This document shows, one piece after another, positions 1 through 13,440 of a DNA stretch of 64,000 bases. Source of the DNA: Serilophus lunatus (lineage: Eukaryota > Chordata > Aves > Passeriformes > Eurylaimidae); NCBI GenBank assembly GCA_013399895.1, contig VXBA01005457.1, positions 62,001 through 126,000 of the forward strand. Direction: 5' to 3'. The translations under genes were made by a program, and so were the position numbers. Each line of letters opens with the position of its first letter. Position 1 is the stretch's first letter. The notes beneath the pieces were generated by a model. It worked only from the letters and a program-made list of their open reading frames with translations, made no database searches and was not told the DNA's origin.

Positions 1-3000
1 TGTGGTGAGCTTCACTTTATGCTTGAGGCTCTTCAGGGGTATAACAAGGCCCCAGTTTGTCCTTAATTTCATTTCTCACCTCTTTCATGTCCTTTTAAAT
101 CTATATTTATAGTTTGTTTTTTAAAAGGGTGAGAGAAAGGAACAGGCAATCAATTGACCACTAATCTCTCATCTTATTGTCAGAAAGAGAAAACAAGCTT
201 TTGACAGAGTTAATTTAATTACTTTTATAGGATAATTAAATATCATTAAGAGCATTATTTAGTACTAGGAAATCCCCAGGAGTGGAGGCACTGCAAGGCA
301 AAACTAAGAGGGTCTCCTGATGAGCATTGTTGGCTTTCCTGCCCTGGCCATCCCTCCTCCATAAATAGGGCTTGTGCAGCCATTGCCATCCCAGTTCCAG
401 GGACAAAAATCATACCAGGTGATGGAAAAGAGAATGAGGTGCTTGAAAATATAGCAGCAGAAAGTGAATTTAACAGTAATTTAAAAAGTTTGTAAGCCTG
501 ATATGAAGTTGATTTGGTTTAACTTGATGAATTCATGGGCCACCTTTCGTGTGTCTTCCAGGTGCTAAAACTTCGAATTGCCTAAAAGTTCAGGTGCCTG
601 TTGAGGTCCATGTATGTGCAAAAGACAACGCAGAAGCTTCAAACTACAAAGAAGCTGCAAAGAAATTGCTGGGAATCCTGAAAACATGGAAGCAACGACA
701 TCCTCCAGTCTGCCAAGGGAGTCTTGGCATGGACATCCATATGTATGTCCTTTGAATTTGCATTGCAAGAGATGAAGAGTGTGGAAGTCATGAGGGCAAT
801 GGGGAAGTATGGCTGCATCCTGTTAGGATCTGGGGGCTAAGCACGGAAAAGCAGAGACATAAAATAAGGAGTAATGCGTATGAATAAATCCTTCTGGAGG
901 AACAAAGAAACCTCCGCCTGGAATCTGGCCCTTAAGACAAATCCTTAATCCATAATGCTTGTCTCAGCTGTGTTCCAGAGCTGGGTTTATTGACCTAAAA
1001 TTCTAGGCACATGCGAGAGCGTTTAAGAGAGGCATGTGCTTCATGTCACACTTATCTTTCAGAACAGGAAAAAGGAGGACAATTGGTTTTCCTCCATGTT
1101 TCTGTTTCAGCCAAAATCTGAAAGGAATAATAAGCTAGTATCTAGGTCTGCTCCTTTAGGCAGTTTTTATGCTAAATAAAATTCAAACCAGAAACTATCC
1201 TACCATAAAAAAAAATGCAGAAAGATAAAAACTTTGTAGCAGAAAGTGGAAAATGATGGCTATACACTGGATTTCCCCGTAGCTATTTGTGTATCGGTAT
1301 GAAAGTCATGAACAAAAAGAAATTGAGCTACAACATTTGAATCTGGACCGATTGCACTGAAAGTTTTGATGTAGGCCCCAAAATTCTGGGTGGTTAATAA
1401 AGGCTATCTTGAGACTAAGAAAATCTCACACTGAAAGAATGTGAGATCAGGTCAGTGTGGGAACACTTCCTCACTATGGCAGTTTGAACCTGGAGGTATT
1501 AACCAATTCAACAAGAGAGCTGAACTGGGGTTGCAATAATATCAAATGTGTCCTCTTCAAAACTAGTTGCCATGCTGCAGGTTTTGTTCACTATTTTTAA
1601 TGTGAAAGAAACTGATCTGAAATCCGGAGTTATGATGTTTGGTTTATCAATTTACTCTGCTTACTCAACCTCATATGTCAGGAATCTCAGAGCATCACCA
1701 GAAGTACAGATGTCAGCAGTTGGCAGCCAGTGATTTCTGGCTGCTCCGAGGTCATTTTTCTCTTGGCTTCCCCCTGTGAAAGGTTTCAAATTCACCATTT
1801 AACAATATCTCATTTCATGCCTGCTTGCTACTTCAGGTCCAGGAACTAAATTTCTTCTGAACAGTGTAACAGCAATAGCCAAAGAGGCTGTTTGCTTCTT
1901 GATGTTGGATGGCTCGTAGGTATGACTGCAGTGCCATAGTTTGTACCTGTGATCAGATCACACATCATAAAATAGGCAACACACACTTCTGCCTACAAAT
2001 GGCTCAGGGGAAAAAAAACAAAAACAAAAACCAAAACAAAAAAGGAACTGCATTTTTTCAAAATAGGGGAATAATTAAAAAGCATTTACTGACTTTAGAT
2101 TTCAAAACAATATTTTGTGATGATTTTACTTTTATTAGCAAACACTGCATTGCTAGATACACACAAAGAAATCTATTTCATCCCTGTATTATCATTTCAT
2201 TACATTTATGTATATGGAGCTTAGCTTGAATGTGCAGGAGTGAACAGCAATAATGGTACTCTCTGCTCAATATTTCAACTTGGCTATAAAGTTAGGATGT
2301 TCTGGATTTAACGGGAGTGAATCTGGCTTATGAGATAAAAGGAAAGTTGGCCTAAGACGTAGTTACTTCGGTACACATTGAATGATTTGCATTTGTTCAT
2401 GCCACAGACATGGAAAGAGCAATCTTTCAGAAAGGTGAAAGGTCTTCACTTGTGCTGCTTTAGTAGTGAGCAATGATAAAGCAAGAACACATAGAAAAAT
2501 TGTTAATTTTTGTTTTAGAAAATAAAAAGAAAATTGTGCTTTTAGTGGGAGATGTACTGCCTTTCCTAAAGTGTTGCTACTGAAAAATCCAGCTTTTTGA
2601 TGAGATCCTGCTGCATGTCAGTGTCATGAAAACAAGCGGCAGGAGAGACTGAAGGATGCAAGGGTTGCAGTGAGCATTAGGCAGATCCACAGATACCTTC
2701 TCTGTCTGACCAGCAGCTGTGCAACCTTTTTGTTTTGGGAATAAATCGCTCAGCTGGTACCAAATCTCACTCCATGGTTCTTGTGGAAACATATCTCTGA
2801 ACTGCCGTGTACAAGGGCGCTCTTTAACTGTATATGTATGAAAACTATCATGCTGTAAATTATTAATAGCAGATAATAAATATATTGGAATACATTACCT
2901 AGAATGATAATATGGTAATTAACATAAAATATAAAATTAAAAAAAATTAAGTAGGCCTGTGTGTCTAAAGAGTCAGGAATGACTCTCAGCTCTGAATATA

Positions 3001-6000
3001 AAGTTCTTTTCAATACTGAAAATCTATGAACAAACATGCATTGTGTGTACCATAGGCCTGTTATGCGACTAATACAGAAATGTAAAGGACATATTTCATC
3101 TGTTCTGGAGATATATGTTTTAAAACAGCAACATTAGAAAATCCAAAGCCACTTTTCTGATATTTAACCAAAGAGCTCATCATGCAGATGAACTTAATAA
3201 TATGGCATTATGAGCTGATCATCTGAGTTATTGCTGATGATCATGTTCTACAATCAACAATAATTAATCAGTTAGCTTAAAAAAAGTTAATATACAGTTA
3301 GTTAGTATACAATGTTTTTCACCTCCAATAAATCAGGCTGTATAAAAACATAAACATGCAAGAGAATGTTTATAGATGGAAACTCTGACCTAAGGAATTA
3401 AACAGACTTAGACCACCGGAGTTTTGTCCTCAGGACTCACATGCCCAGTGCAAACAGTTGCATGGCATTGGGGTCTCCTCAGAGCAAATCCCGAGTTAAG
3501 CCCTTCAGGTCAGGAATTTTTAGCAAGGAGAGTGACATTCAATGTGGCAATGACACATCTTATGTCAGCAAGTGAAATTTTGGACTCACAAGGGCAATGC
3601 TGCTTAGTAGTTGCCAGAGATGAACATTTGCGAGTGATTATACAGACAAATGCCCACGATTCATTTCTTAGCAGTGGCACTCATTCCATCAGATGTTTTT
3701 AACTGAAAGGACAAAAAAAAAGTAATGGAGCCTTTTTTTCCTACAGCTATTAGCTGGGCATTGGGGATGAATGGAAGAGGAAAATTAAGGAAAGGCCTGC
3801 AGCGATCAACTGCACTAAGCTGCTGAAGTCAGAATAGACATTATTTCAGTGGGGAAAGATCTTCCATTCAAGCAACATGAAACCAGTTTTGCAATTTAAG
3901 TAATAGAAAATGCACTAAAAGAGCCTCAAAAGGTTATGATTTATATTACTATTTGCTTTTTCAGCTTCACTTGCATAGGGGACAATCAATCCCCCTGAAG
4001 GAGGTAACAAGCTCAGGGCATTTAGCATTGCATTAATGGGAAGAGAAGGGGAAGGAGAGGTGGGACACAGTTAACAAGTCCATTCAACACATCTTTACAA
4101 CTTTACTTCGTGAATGCATCTGAAGAAAGTATATATTTGTATTTCTTCAGTGTGACTCACACAGCATGTTTCAAGACACACTTTTATCAAGGCAAATCAA
4201 ATATACAAATAGATATAAAATAAAATAGCATATTTAAAATACTGTTAAAAAGAAAAGGAAATTGCACTTATAATGGGCTATCCCAGTGCAAAGTGAAACT
4301 ATTCCATATTCATTCATTCATTATGGAATGAATGATTCTATATGATTCTCTAATATGTTTTTTCAATGAGCTAATACAATCTATGCTATACGGCCTTTCT
4401 AATAATAATCTATATTATTCATTCATTATAGAATCATTCTGTCATTCCATAACTTGTTTTCTCAATGGGCCTTTCAGCCTGTTAGTGCAACTTTTCACAT
4501 CAAGTGCCTCACTGCACTGCTAAATTCACAAAAAACACTCTTATCATCTTCAGATTAAGACGGAAGCAGACATAGACTTGTTACATTGGCAGCACTTTAG
4601 GTGGACCTGGCTGGAACCAGGTCCAGGGAACCCTCCACTGCCTTTGGGAGCACAGGGATGAGTTGGGACATCATCTACCTGGCCTCTGGCACCCTGCTGA
4701 TGGCAGAGACAGTGGCACAGGAACCTGCCCATGCACACGAGGCTGCAGTGCCAGAGGCACTTGAAATCACAAGCTAATTTTTTTTCCCTGGCCCACATAT
4801 AGAAACATAGATAGGTGATTACAGGGCCTGTAAAAGCTGTTTACATGACTTTTACGACTTTGGTTTTTAATGGAAATAGTATATTCTGTCATTTTAGCTG
4901 AAATATTTACTTTGGAAAGAAATCATAAGGAGCCAGAGCTGCCACTGAAACGCAACAAAGATAAACATTACTTTATGGTAAGTATTGATCAAGCAGATAA
5001 AAAAGCTTAAAACAAAACAAAAAATCTTGTAAGCCTGAGGTAATTTTTTTTATTTCTGTGCCATGAATTACCTCTTTATCCTTCCCAAAGAGAGAAAACA
5101 AGTGGATTCTTCTTGGCCTCTGGCACAATGTACATGTTATAAACAGTACTTTTTTACAGCCTCTTTAGCTCATTAAGATATCAAAAGTTTCACTCAGCTT
5201 CATTCTGTTTAGGACGCTGGGCACTGTTGGACATGGGATGCTTGGCAGAGGCTTTGAGCGTTTTACTTGCCAAACCTCTAATGAGAAATTTGCGTTTGAA
5301 GTCTTTGCCTACTTGCTGGAGGACCACTCTGTCCTGTGGTAATCCTATTTCCAACCAAAAAGCTTAACCAGAAGAAGTTTCTTTGACCCATCTAATTCTT
5401 GGAGGCAGAGATTTCGTAGCCTTATGCCAACAACTCTTTGATTAATCTGATACCTGTGTCAGCAAATGGGTGGGTTGTTGCTTTTTCAGTAGCTCTCTGC
5501 TGTGAAAAACAGCTCTAAATCAATCAGTGACATTAGTTTCCTAGTTCTTTATGATCTTCAAAAAGGGTGAGAAAGCCAAATTCATATCAACACCCTAGAA
5601 AAATCTAGCAAGAGTTTTATCACTGTGTGACAGTTTTCTACGGTCATGGCAGAGCACTGAAACTACGGCCTTGGGATCATGATTAACGGACAAATATTCA
5701 TTACATATTTGGAAATGTATTTTATATTTTTCGAGAAAAATCTTTTTATAAGGCAGTTAACAACTAAGTTTCAAATATCTCTGGCCTGGAAATGAATAGT
5801 GGTACTTCATACTTTGCCAAAAGCCGGGGGAAAGCAGTTGCTCTTTGCATGTACTGCGAAGATATCCAGGAAGACATGGTTTTTGAACGAGTTTGTTCTT
5901 GAAATCCAACAAGGAATCCTGTGGTGACCCATACTAGAGACTAAAACCTCATAATGTTTCCAGAACAAAATGCACAAGTCAGCTCATTTAAAGGAAATTC

Positions 6001-7080
6001 ATCTCAGGTGTCCCTATTTACTTACCCACATTAATACCGGTTATTCTGTTGTCTTGTGCTGGAAATTTGGATCACTGCTCATGTCAAACACAAGGAATTG
6101 CAGTCTATGAGGAGTGAACTGCAGTTGTTCAAGGAAAAAGAAAGAAGTGGAGTATCATGGGACCATCTGAAAGCCTTTAAAACAACATAATGGATAAGTA
6201 AACCTTATGAACTGATTATTGCCTGTCCATTCTGGTTGGTCTTTCACAGAAATTTTATCAGTTCTTATCACCTCTGCTTATTGCTTCTGTTGATCCCTTC
6301 TTATTTCTTTTAAAAGACAATTCGTTTTTCTTCAAACTCTTTAGGTCTTACTTTTTCCTTCAACAGGCAAAACTGGTTTGATTTACTGAATATCAACTTA
6401 CTTTTATGCTTCTAGATAATCTCAGGTTGAAGTTTACTGAGGATCCAGCCTGTTACATAAGATTGTTGTACCTATATCTGTGTATTTTGCTTCCATAGTT
6501 TTTGAATGTCCTAGCAAAAAAATCAGATTTATAACAAATAAGAATTATTCAGAATTACTGGACAAGTGCAGGTAAAGACTCCACTGTTTTAAATTAGGAG
6601 ATTTCTCTTGAATAAGCAAAAGATTTTGTGCAGGTATCTTGAGAGAGTTTGCCACAATTTTTTTTTTTTCCTGAGTGTTGAGTATGGAGCTTTTGGATGT
6701 CTACTTTCTGGAGATAGTCAGCTGAGACCTCTATAGAATTTTTTTATTTAAATAATAAAACATAAGGCTCCCATTGTGCTAATTACTGTCTTTCAGATCA
6801 GAGCAAGCATTAGGAAACTTGTATGGAAATGATGTCTGTGACTCCTGAAGAAATTAATTTAAATAAAATTCATGGGAAAGACGTATGCAAATGGAATTTC
6901 ACCAAATTAAAGACCAAATTTTTATAAAAGTCACATGAAACTACATGAAATGAAAACATTTTGCTCTCCCATTCATAGAGGGATAATTGAAAAATAATAA
7001 TAGAAAAGTAAATAAAATCAAAAAGTCATCTTTGCTCTGAAATCGGTGCATAGATTGATCCACAAATTTGCATGAAGTAA
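1..7080. other. Gene-free AT-rich sequence
   Basis: Only short open frames with no recognisable protein. A small GC-richer patch (about 4590-4760) holds an 8-base inverted repeat (ggacctgg ... ccaggtcc at 4604-4625). A second small inverted repeat (tgatcatc ... gatgatca) lies at 3216-3243. No CR1 recognised. Confidence 0.7.
4310..4480. repeat. Imperfect direct repeat, about 108 bases apart
   Basis: Two related blocks (about 4310-4372 and 4418-4480) each contain attcattcatta, gaat-attct and tgtttt-tcaatgrgc. They look like a diverged tandem duplication. Confidence 0.5.
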
Positions 7081-7136
7081 TGAATATATACATAATACAT
7101 ATATATTATATATACATATATAAAATATATATGTAA
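7081..7136. repeat. (AT)n-rich simple repeat
   Basis: Alternating A/T broken by a few C and G bases. Confidence 0.85.
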
Positions 7137-7705
7137 TGTCCTCAAAAGCTATGGAAAAGCTGTACTATAATAATTATGTTTCTCATGTAACAGTTAACAT
7201 TTTTGTGTTTTACAGACAGTTAAGATACGTGGTTACTTCTCAGTCATCACTCCTTCAGAGCTTTTTCCCTGGCTCCATACACTTCATGCTCTATATACTG
7301 CAGCTCCTAGTACTTACAAATGATTTACACAGATTACACAATGCTTCATTTATGTATAAAAATTATACAAACGCACTGGAGTATGAATTGGCAAAACAGA
7401 ATCAGCTTTATGTAGTACATTTTCCAGTTTCCATAGTATTTTCCTAATTCTGTCAAGTTAATTCATGTACTGTGAGACACTCGACTTTTTAAACAGACTC
7501 TGATTGTTGGTTCAAGAGCATTATAATGAATGTTGTTTGTTCTCCTTCACTATTATGCATTTATAAATGGCCAATAGTCATATTCCACCAAAGGAAAAAT
7601 AGTTTCCTACCATGGGAGTACCCTGGTTCTTTTCCTCAAAACTATGTGTTTTTCTTCACGAAGAGAAATCTCACAAAACTTAATCATAAGAGGGAACCAA
7701 GAAGA

Positions 7706-7730
7706 CATACCACAGAATTTCTGTGGTATG
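7706..7730. repeat. 25-base palindrome
   Basis: Two perfect 12-base arms (cataccacagaa and ttctgtggtatg) separated by one T. Confidence 0.9.
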
Positions 7731-8261
7731 ATTCTGGTACTATTCCTGACACACACCTTTTCTATTGGTTTTTTCCCCCAGTCACATCTTTTTATCAATA
7801 CTTTCCTACTCTTGCATTTCACTTCTCACCAGACTGGGCTTTATATTGCTGCCAGATGGTATTTCAGTTTAAATCACTGAACTAACCAATGATTTGCCCA
7901 TACAGGTCATGCTGAAAAATAACTGGAGGCTGTGGTTCACTGGGATAAATAATCACCAAGACCTGCATCCCACTATGTAGAGACCAGCGAAGGTCTTGGC
8001 AATTGCCAGGCTCAAAAAGAAAACCACTTGGAAGCATATCCAAACTATTGTTAACATAATCTGAACATTTTCCAGCTTTTTCTGGGTGGTTACTATAAAG
8101 TTGGCACCTCCCTGGGTATTTCTGCCCCTTTTTCCTCCTCTTGTACAGCTCGGAGCAGCAGGATGCTCACCTGGCCACCAGAGTCAGAGCACCATACCAT
8201 GAGCACCATCAGGACCAGAATATTCCCCTTTCTCCCAAAGGTCTTCATTCCGTTCACACCC

Positions 8262-8318
8262 AGTGTTAGACAGGGGATCAGTAGAACAGGAGTGTTAGAC
8301 AGGGAATCAGTAGAACAG
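8262..8318. repeat. Tandem duplication, 28-29-base unit, two copies
   Basis: The unit agtgttagacagggg-atcagtagaacag occurs at 8262-8290 and again at 8291-8318, differing by about one base and one deletion. Confidence 0.85.
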
Positions 8319-8674
8319 TTTTACTTGCAGGAAAGCATAAACAGTGTGCTGGTGAGTAAGACTGAGCTTAACTTTGAGACACTGAGTTGACCTTTAGACC
8401 AGATATTTTATCATGATCTTCCTGCTGAGCCTAATATGAATGATAATATAATAATTAATATAATATATATTAAAACTGTAATAATTAATGCTGAACCTTG
8501 TAGTAAATGTAGCACACTTGTTTTCCCTTGCTTAATGTCTGCATCTAGCCAGGACTTTGAAGATGTGTCCCATAAACAGAAACACATACCAGATGCAATG
8601 AATAACTCCATAGCTATATTTTCAAGATGTAAATTAGTTTAATATACATCTTTGGATTTTCGCAGCTTATATTT

Positions 8675-8779
8675 GTAATGACGAGAGCATTTCCTGGCTG
8701 TTAAAGACCTATGAAGCTCTGGGCTTTTACCCCAAGTAATCATTAGCTGCCAGGAAATGCTCTCTTCATTGGTCATTAC
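8675..8779. repeat. Large imperfect inverted repeat (hairpin)
   Basis: The left arm (8675-8698) starts gtaatgac and ends gcatttcctggc. The right arm (8749-8779) is its reverse complement, with one inserted 7-base segment. The paired blocks are GAGAGCATTTCCTGGC (16 bases, perfect) and GTAATGAC (8 bases). The loop is 50 bases. It is not a recognised repeat family. Confidence 0.85.
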
Positions 8780-11700
8780 ACCTTAATTATGTCCAGTGAT
8801 TCCAACTGTAAAATGTACTCTGGGTGCATTTCAAAGCATTATAGGACTGTGTCAATGAAAATATTAGCAATGACACTTTTTTCTCTCTGATGGGTGCTGT
8901 ATGCAATTTGCACTTTTAGACTAAAGACTATTTCAATTTTTTCCATTATATAATTCTCCCCCCAATGGTTTATAATTGTGCAGTAAAAATTCACTCTGTT
9001 TGAATCTTGGCAAATAAGCTTTTAAATTGGAAAAAAAGTCACAAAAGCCAAGCTGGAGTTAAAAGAGTGCAAACTGTGAAGGAAACTGAATTTTCTTGAA
9101 TACATTTTTGTGCTTATACAAATGAAAAACAGATTAATTCTTTATATTTATTGAACTTTGATTGCCATACATAAGTTATCTTTTGAGTGTGTTTTCCTTG
9201 GTCCAAACTGAAAACGGGCAGCTACTTAATAGTCACAATGGCACTGTAGCTAAAAGGATGCTGTCCACAAAACCATACTTTGCTGTGACTAATCAAACCC
9301 CTTAATGATGCCATGTAAAACAGAATAATTACTTTTATCATTTTGATCTCAGTGAGGGAAGAGTCCGCTACCAGAAAAGCATCTCAAAGTGCCCAGAACT
9401 GGATCATTTGGCTGTGTGAAACAGGTAAATGATGTTTCAAAGCCAAGTAGATAAAAAGTCTCTGTTCAAAAACACATGAAAGATGTCTCATTTGATATCT
9501 TGAGACACAGTCTGTTTTTTAGCCCTTTCCTATTTAAGCACAGGAACAATGATCTCTGGAATAATTCCTGAAAGGATTTTAGCTGCAATCGATGTAAAAC
9601 AGTGCTACACCAAAGGCTTAGAGATGAAAAATTATAAAGCATTTAGTTCTATTAGTGACCTTCACATAGGCGAATAAAAGTGCCTGAGAAGGAGGATGAG
9701 GAGAAACATGAGAAGAAAGCCAAGTTCTGAAGTGAACCAAATGGTATCAGGTCTCATACTGAAGTCCAGTAGTACCTCTCTTTTGAAGGATGATTTAACC
9801 TCTTTGAATGCAACATGCTCTCCTCTGTACAGTCAAATGGTGAAATTTTGTTTGGGACCCTCTTTATTTTTGGAGCAAAGAGGCTTTTCAGCAAACTGCA
9901 CTTTATTGCTCAGCCAGTCTAGAAGTCAGTTTCTGAGACTGAGTGACCTCCACCCATCCCTACTTCCAGTTACAAGATTAACTGCGAATACACCTGGAAT
10001 CGGTCACTTCATCCATTGCACTGTGAGCAAAGATGAGCAAAGTCGAAACAGCCAATTATCCTTTCCCCTTCATTTCAGCCTCAGCGGGTACTTACAGTTT
10101 CATATAAAGAAAACAATGTTCTCTTTTTTCTTTTTCTAACAATCACTGACCAAAGTCATTAGGATGCTGAAAGCTCAAAAAGAGCACAGGAAAAGAGAGC
10201 AGTAAGATAATTACTGTTCTGACTACTATTTATTCCTATACCAAAGACAAAGGATTTCCCACCTATTTATTTACTTACTTTTATAATGTTTTCAACTCTC
10301 TGTTGTTATATGGTTCTTTCAACCAAAGCACCTCACATTTGGGAAGCTGAAGAAGACTTCCCCAACGAACTTTGATTATGTATTTCCTCTCTAGAACAAC
10401 AAACCTTTATAAAATGCCAATGCAGAATTGAAATCCACAGCTTTTAGGTTAGAATAAAGGTCCAAGAGTCACAGTTTCTGGTTTTTATCCTTAATGTGTA
10501 ACATCATCAATGTTGTCACACCGTTGTTCTCTGGCTTTGGCATGTAATTTTCTTAGTTTCTCCTGATTTCTGACTTTACACTGATGTAAGATGTATAATA
10601 TATCTAATATATATTATGCAGCATACATTATATATTTTATAAACACAAAATAAATAAACAGGCAAGGCAGCCATTGTAAAGAACTTTGAAGACCTTCAGT
10701 AGAGGTACATACATGCAAAGCATTCAAGACATATTTAATAAACACAATTTCAATATTTCATCAATGTATTTTAATACATTGTGTACCATTGGTAACAGAG
10801 GATTAAAGGAGTACAGTAAATTTTCTCAAGAGTTATAATCTCTTATGGATGTTTAGTGTTACACCAAGAATAAGTTGGTGGAATACAGTCTGTCCTTCTC
10901 TTCAGAGATTAATATTCATGAGAAAGTAAGAAATGTATTCCATTTTGTACTGTTTCCCACAACAGTCTGACACAAAATATATTAGGGGAACTTTGGCAAG
11001 TTCCTAATATAATAAAATATTCAGTTTACAAAGCAGAAAGTATGCCCCACTTTCTTCCATAAATCTACTATAATAGGCACTTGTGGCAAAAAATACATTT
11101 GTGAACACAGAGAAAACACAGATTACCGCATAACCATGATGTAATTGGTTGAAAGTCACCACGGCTGTTTTCTACAGCAAGCCATAAAAAGGTTTGTGAC
11201 TATTTTAAGTTCAGGATGAAATGAAGTGAGAGGAAGCCTCCACAGATTTAACTTTGCTGGAAGTCACATGAGCAGATGAAATGAGATCAACTTGTAAAGT
11301 AAAGGCAAGCTGTGGCTGGAAAGATTTCCTCATGGCTGCTGCATTAGTAAGCTCAGAGGAGAGCTAAAGTCATGTAGACCATTACTATGCAGTTAGTGGG
11401 CTGAACATATCATACTTATTTTTCACCGTGCACTCTTACATCTAGTTAATAAGGTATAGATAGGAGCTCATTCACTGATCAGCATGGCAACTGAACCTTG
11501 AAACATCCTAAATACCAGTGCAGAAGTTCCCAATGAATGCCATACATCTGGCTGTTTCTATGGACAAACAAGGGATTTTCTCCAGGAAGAAGTATTGGAA
11601 ATCACTCACAAATGTGCTGCATCGACCCAAAACATTTATAATCATTTGACTTTGGTTTTGGGCACAGGATTTCCATTTGCACATGCACACAGGCAGACAG

Positions 11701-13146
11701 ATCTTCCATGTCTCCCTCCCTCTCTCTCATGCTTTCTTATAAAAGCAGTTGCTATTTCCTGACTGGCTTTCTTCCAAATTTGTGAACTAATTTAATTTGG
11801 CACCTTTTAACTCATTCCATTGCCCACCACAAACCTTGCCTAAAAATAAAAAGAGAAAAAAATTCCATTAGATCGAAGGAATGAGGTGGACAGAGAAGGA
11901 AACAAAATGTCCAGGGAGCCAAGTTTACTAGCACTGGTGTACGAAACATATGGAGCTACCGAATATTCTGCACACTGTATTCACTGCGCTTCCACAGAAC
12001 CTTTGTGCTCGCTTGCAAGTTTCCCAACCTGAGCCCAAAGTGGCATCTATGTGACATTATTGCTTTGGGGCCCCAATTCGGCATCTGAACACAACTTTCG
12101 TTGGAACTACCTCCAAGCTCTCCAAGCATCTTGGTGTGGGGTGAACAAATCCTCTTCAGGAGGTGGTCTACAATCCTTTCTGAATGGGTGGAAAATCCTG
12201 GGACTTTCTGAACATTTCCAGATGCTGTGGGGAGGGAAAGGCACCCACACTGCTCTTCCAGGTGACAATATCCCCCTGGAAGCAGGGAAGAAACTACAAA
12301 GTGTGACTGTCACAGCTGGGCTCTAGCACCAGTGTTGAATCAGCACAGCTGTGCACTCCCCCACTTCCCAAGAGCCCAGCTGTGTGAGCAGTGTCCCAGC
12401 ATTACATCAAGGAAACGTGTGGCTGCAGTGAACAGTCATTGTGCCTCTTTCCCAGGAGTTCTTAGAGCAGCTCAGAGCAGTCCTTCAAAAGGTGTAAGGC
12501 ATTTGGTGAGTGCTATGAATAGTCCAAATTTTTCTCATATTACTAGGAAGAAAGTAACTCATCTTCTCAGCCTTAACTGTGTAAAAACACCTCAAGAGAA
12601 ATATTGAAAATACCTAAGTTAGATCAACCCAATTTTATCCTCTCCAGAAACTGAGGGATCAGGATCCTTTATGCAACTGATGTACAATTTATGTGGCAGA
12701 TATACAAAAGTTGTTTTATGCACCACCTCAGAGGAACACATGTGACATTATTTCTGTGCTACTACAAGGTGGAATAAATGTAAACAAAAGTTACATAGAT
12801 AAAGATAATCCATAAAATCCAGATGAATGTCTTCAGCTGTAATTCATCTCCCTAGAGTTGCCACTGCAATCCCCCATCCCTCTTACAAGACACAGAAGAC
12901 ATTTATATCCTGCCTATAGCAGCATGGAGGAGGAATATTCAAGCATCATCAGACCCTCACATTCTTTTTGCATCCTCCGACCCAACTCACAACATCCTTG
13001 CTGACAGAGCTACCATGAAGAGCCAGGCGGCCCTTAACACAGCCACAGGCCTCAGAGTGCCTGTTCCACACCCAGAGCTTGGCTCACTTATGGCATCTCT
13101 TCCTCAAGGAGCCCTCTGGGTACAGCCATGGTCATGCAGGGAAAAA
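8780..13146. other. Intergenic sequence, no gene seen
   Basis: AT-rich. The longest frame (9696-10139, 147 codons, plus strand) has no recognisable domain. A slightly GC-richer block lies at 12.05-12.55 kb without known repeat wording. Confidence 0.65.
10591..10641. repeat. AT-rich low-complexity tract
   Basis: tataatatatctaatatata-type sequence with short palindromes. Confidence 0.7.
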
Positions 13147-13440
13147 TCATGGAATTATAGAATAGTTTAGATAGAAAAAGACCCCCAAATTCATTGAGTC
13201 CAACCAGTGACACAGCACTGCCAAATCCATCACTAAACAATGCCACATCCACGCACATGTCTTTTAAACACATCCAGGGCTGGTGAATCAACACCTTCCC
13301 TGGACAGCCTGTTACACTGCTTGGCAACCCTTTTGGTGAAGGCATTTTTCCTAATATCCAGTCTGCACCCTCCTGGTCTAACTTGAGGCTGTTTCATCTT
13401 ATCCTATCCCTTTTAAAAGAAGAGATCGACATCCACTTTC
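13147..13440 (-). mobile_element. CR1 LINE 3' fragment (longest copy in the window)
   Basis: Reverse-complement CR1 of about 290 bases: 'ggaattatagaatagtttag', 'gagtccaaccagtgacacag', 'cctggacagcctgttacact', 'tttcctaatatccagtctgc', 'aacttgaggctgtttcatct'. The wording matches the copy at 46.95 kb. Confidence 0.92.

Noticed and set aside
549..755. Short plus-strand frame preceded by an acceptor-like 'cgtgtgtcttccag'
   Set aside because: The peptide is not recognisable and no partner exon was found.
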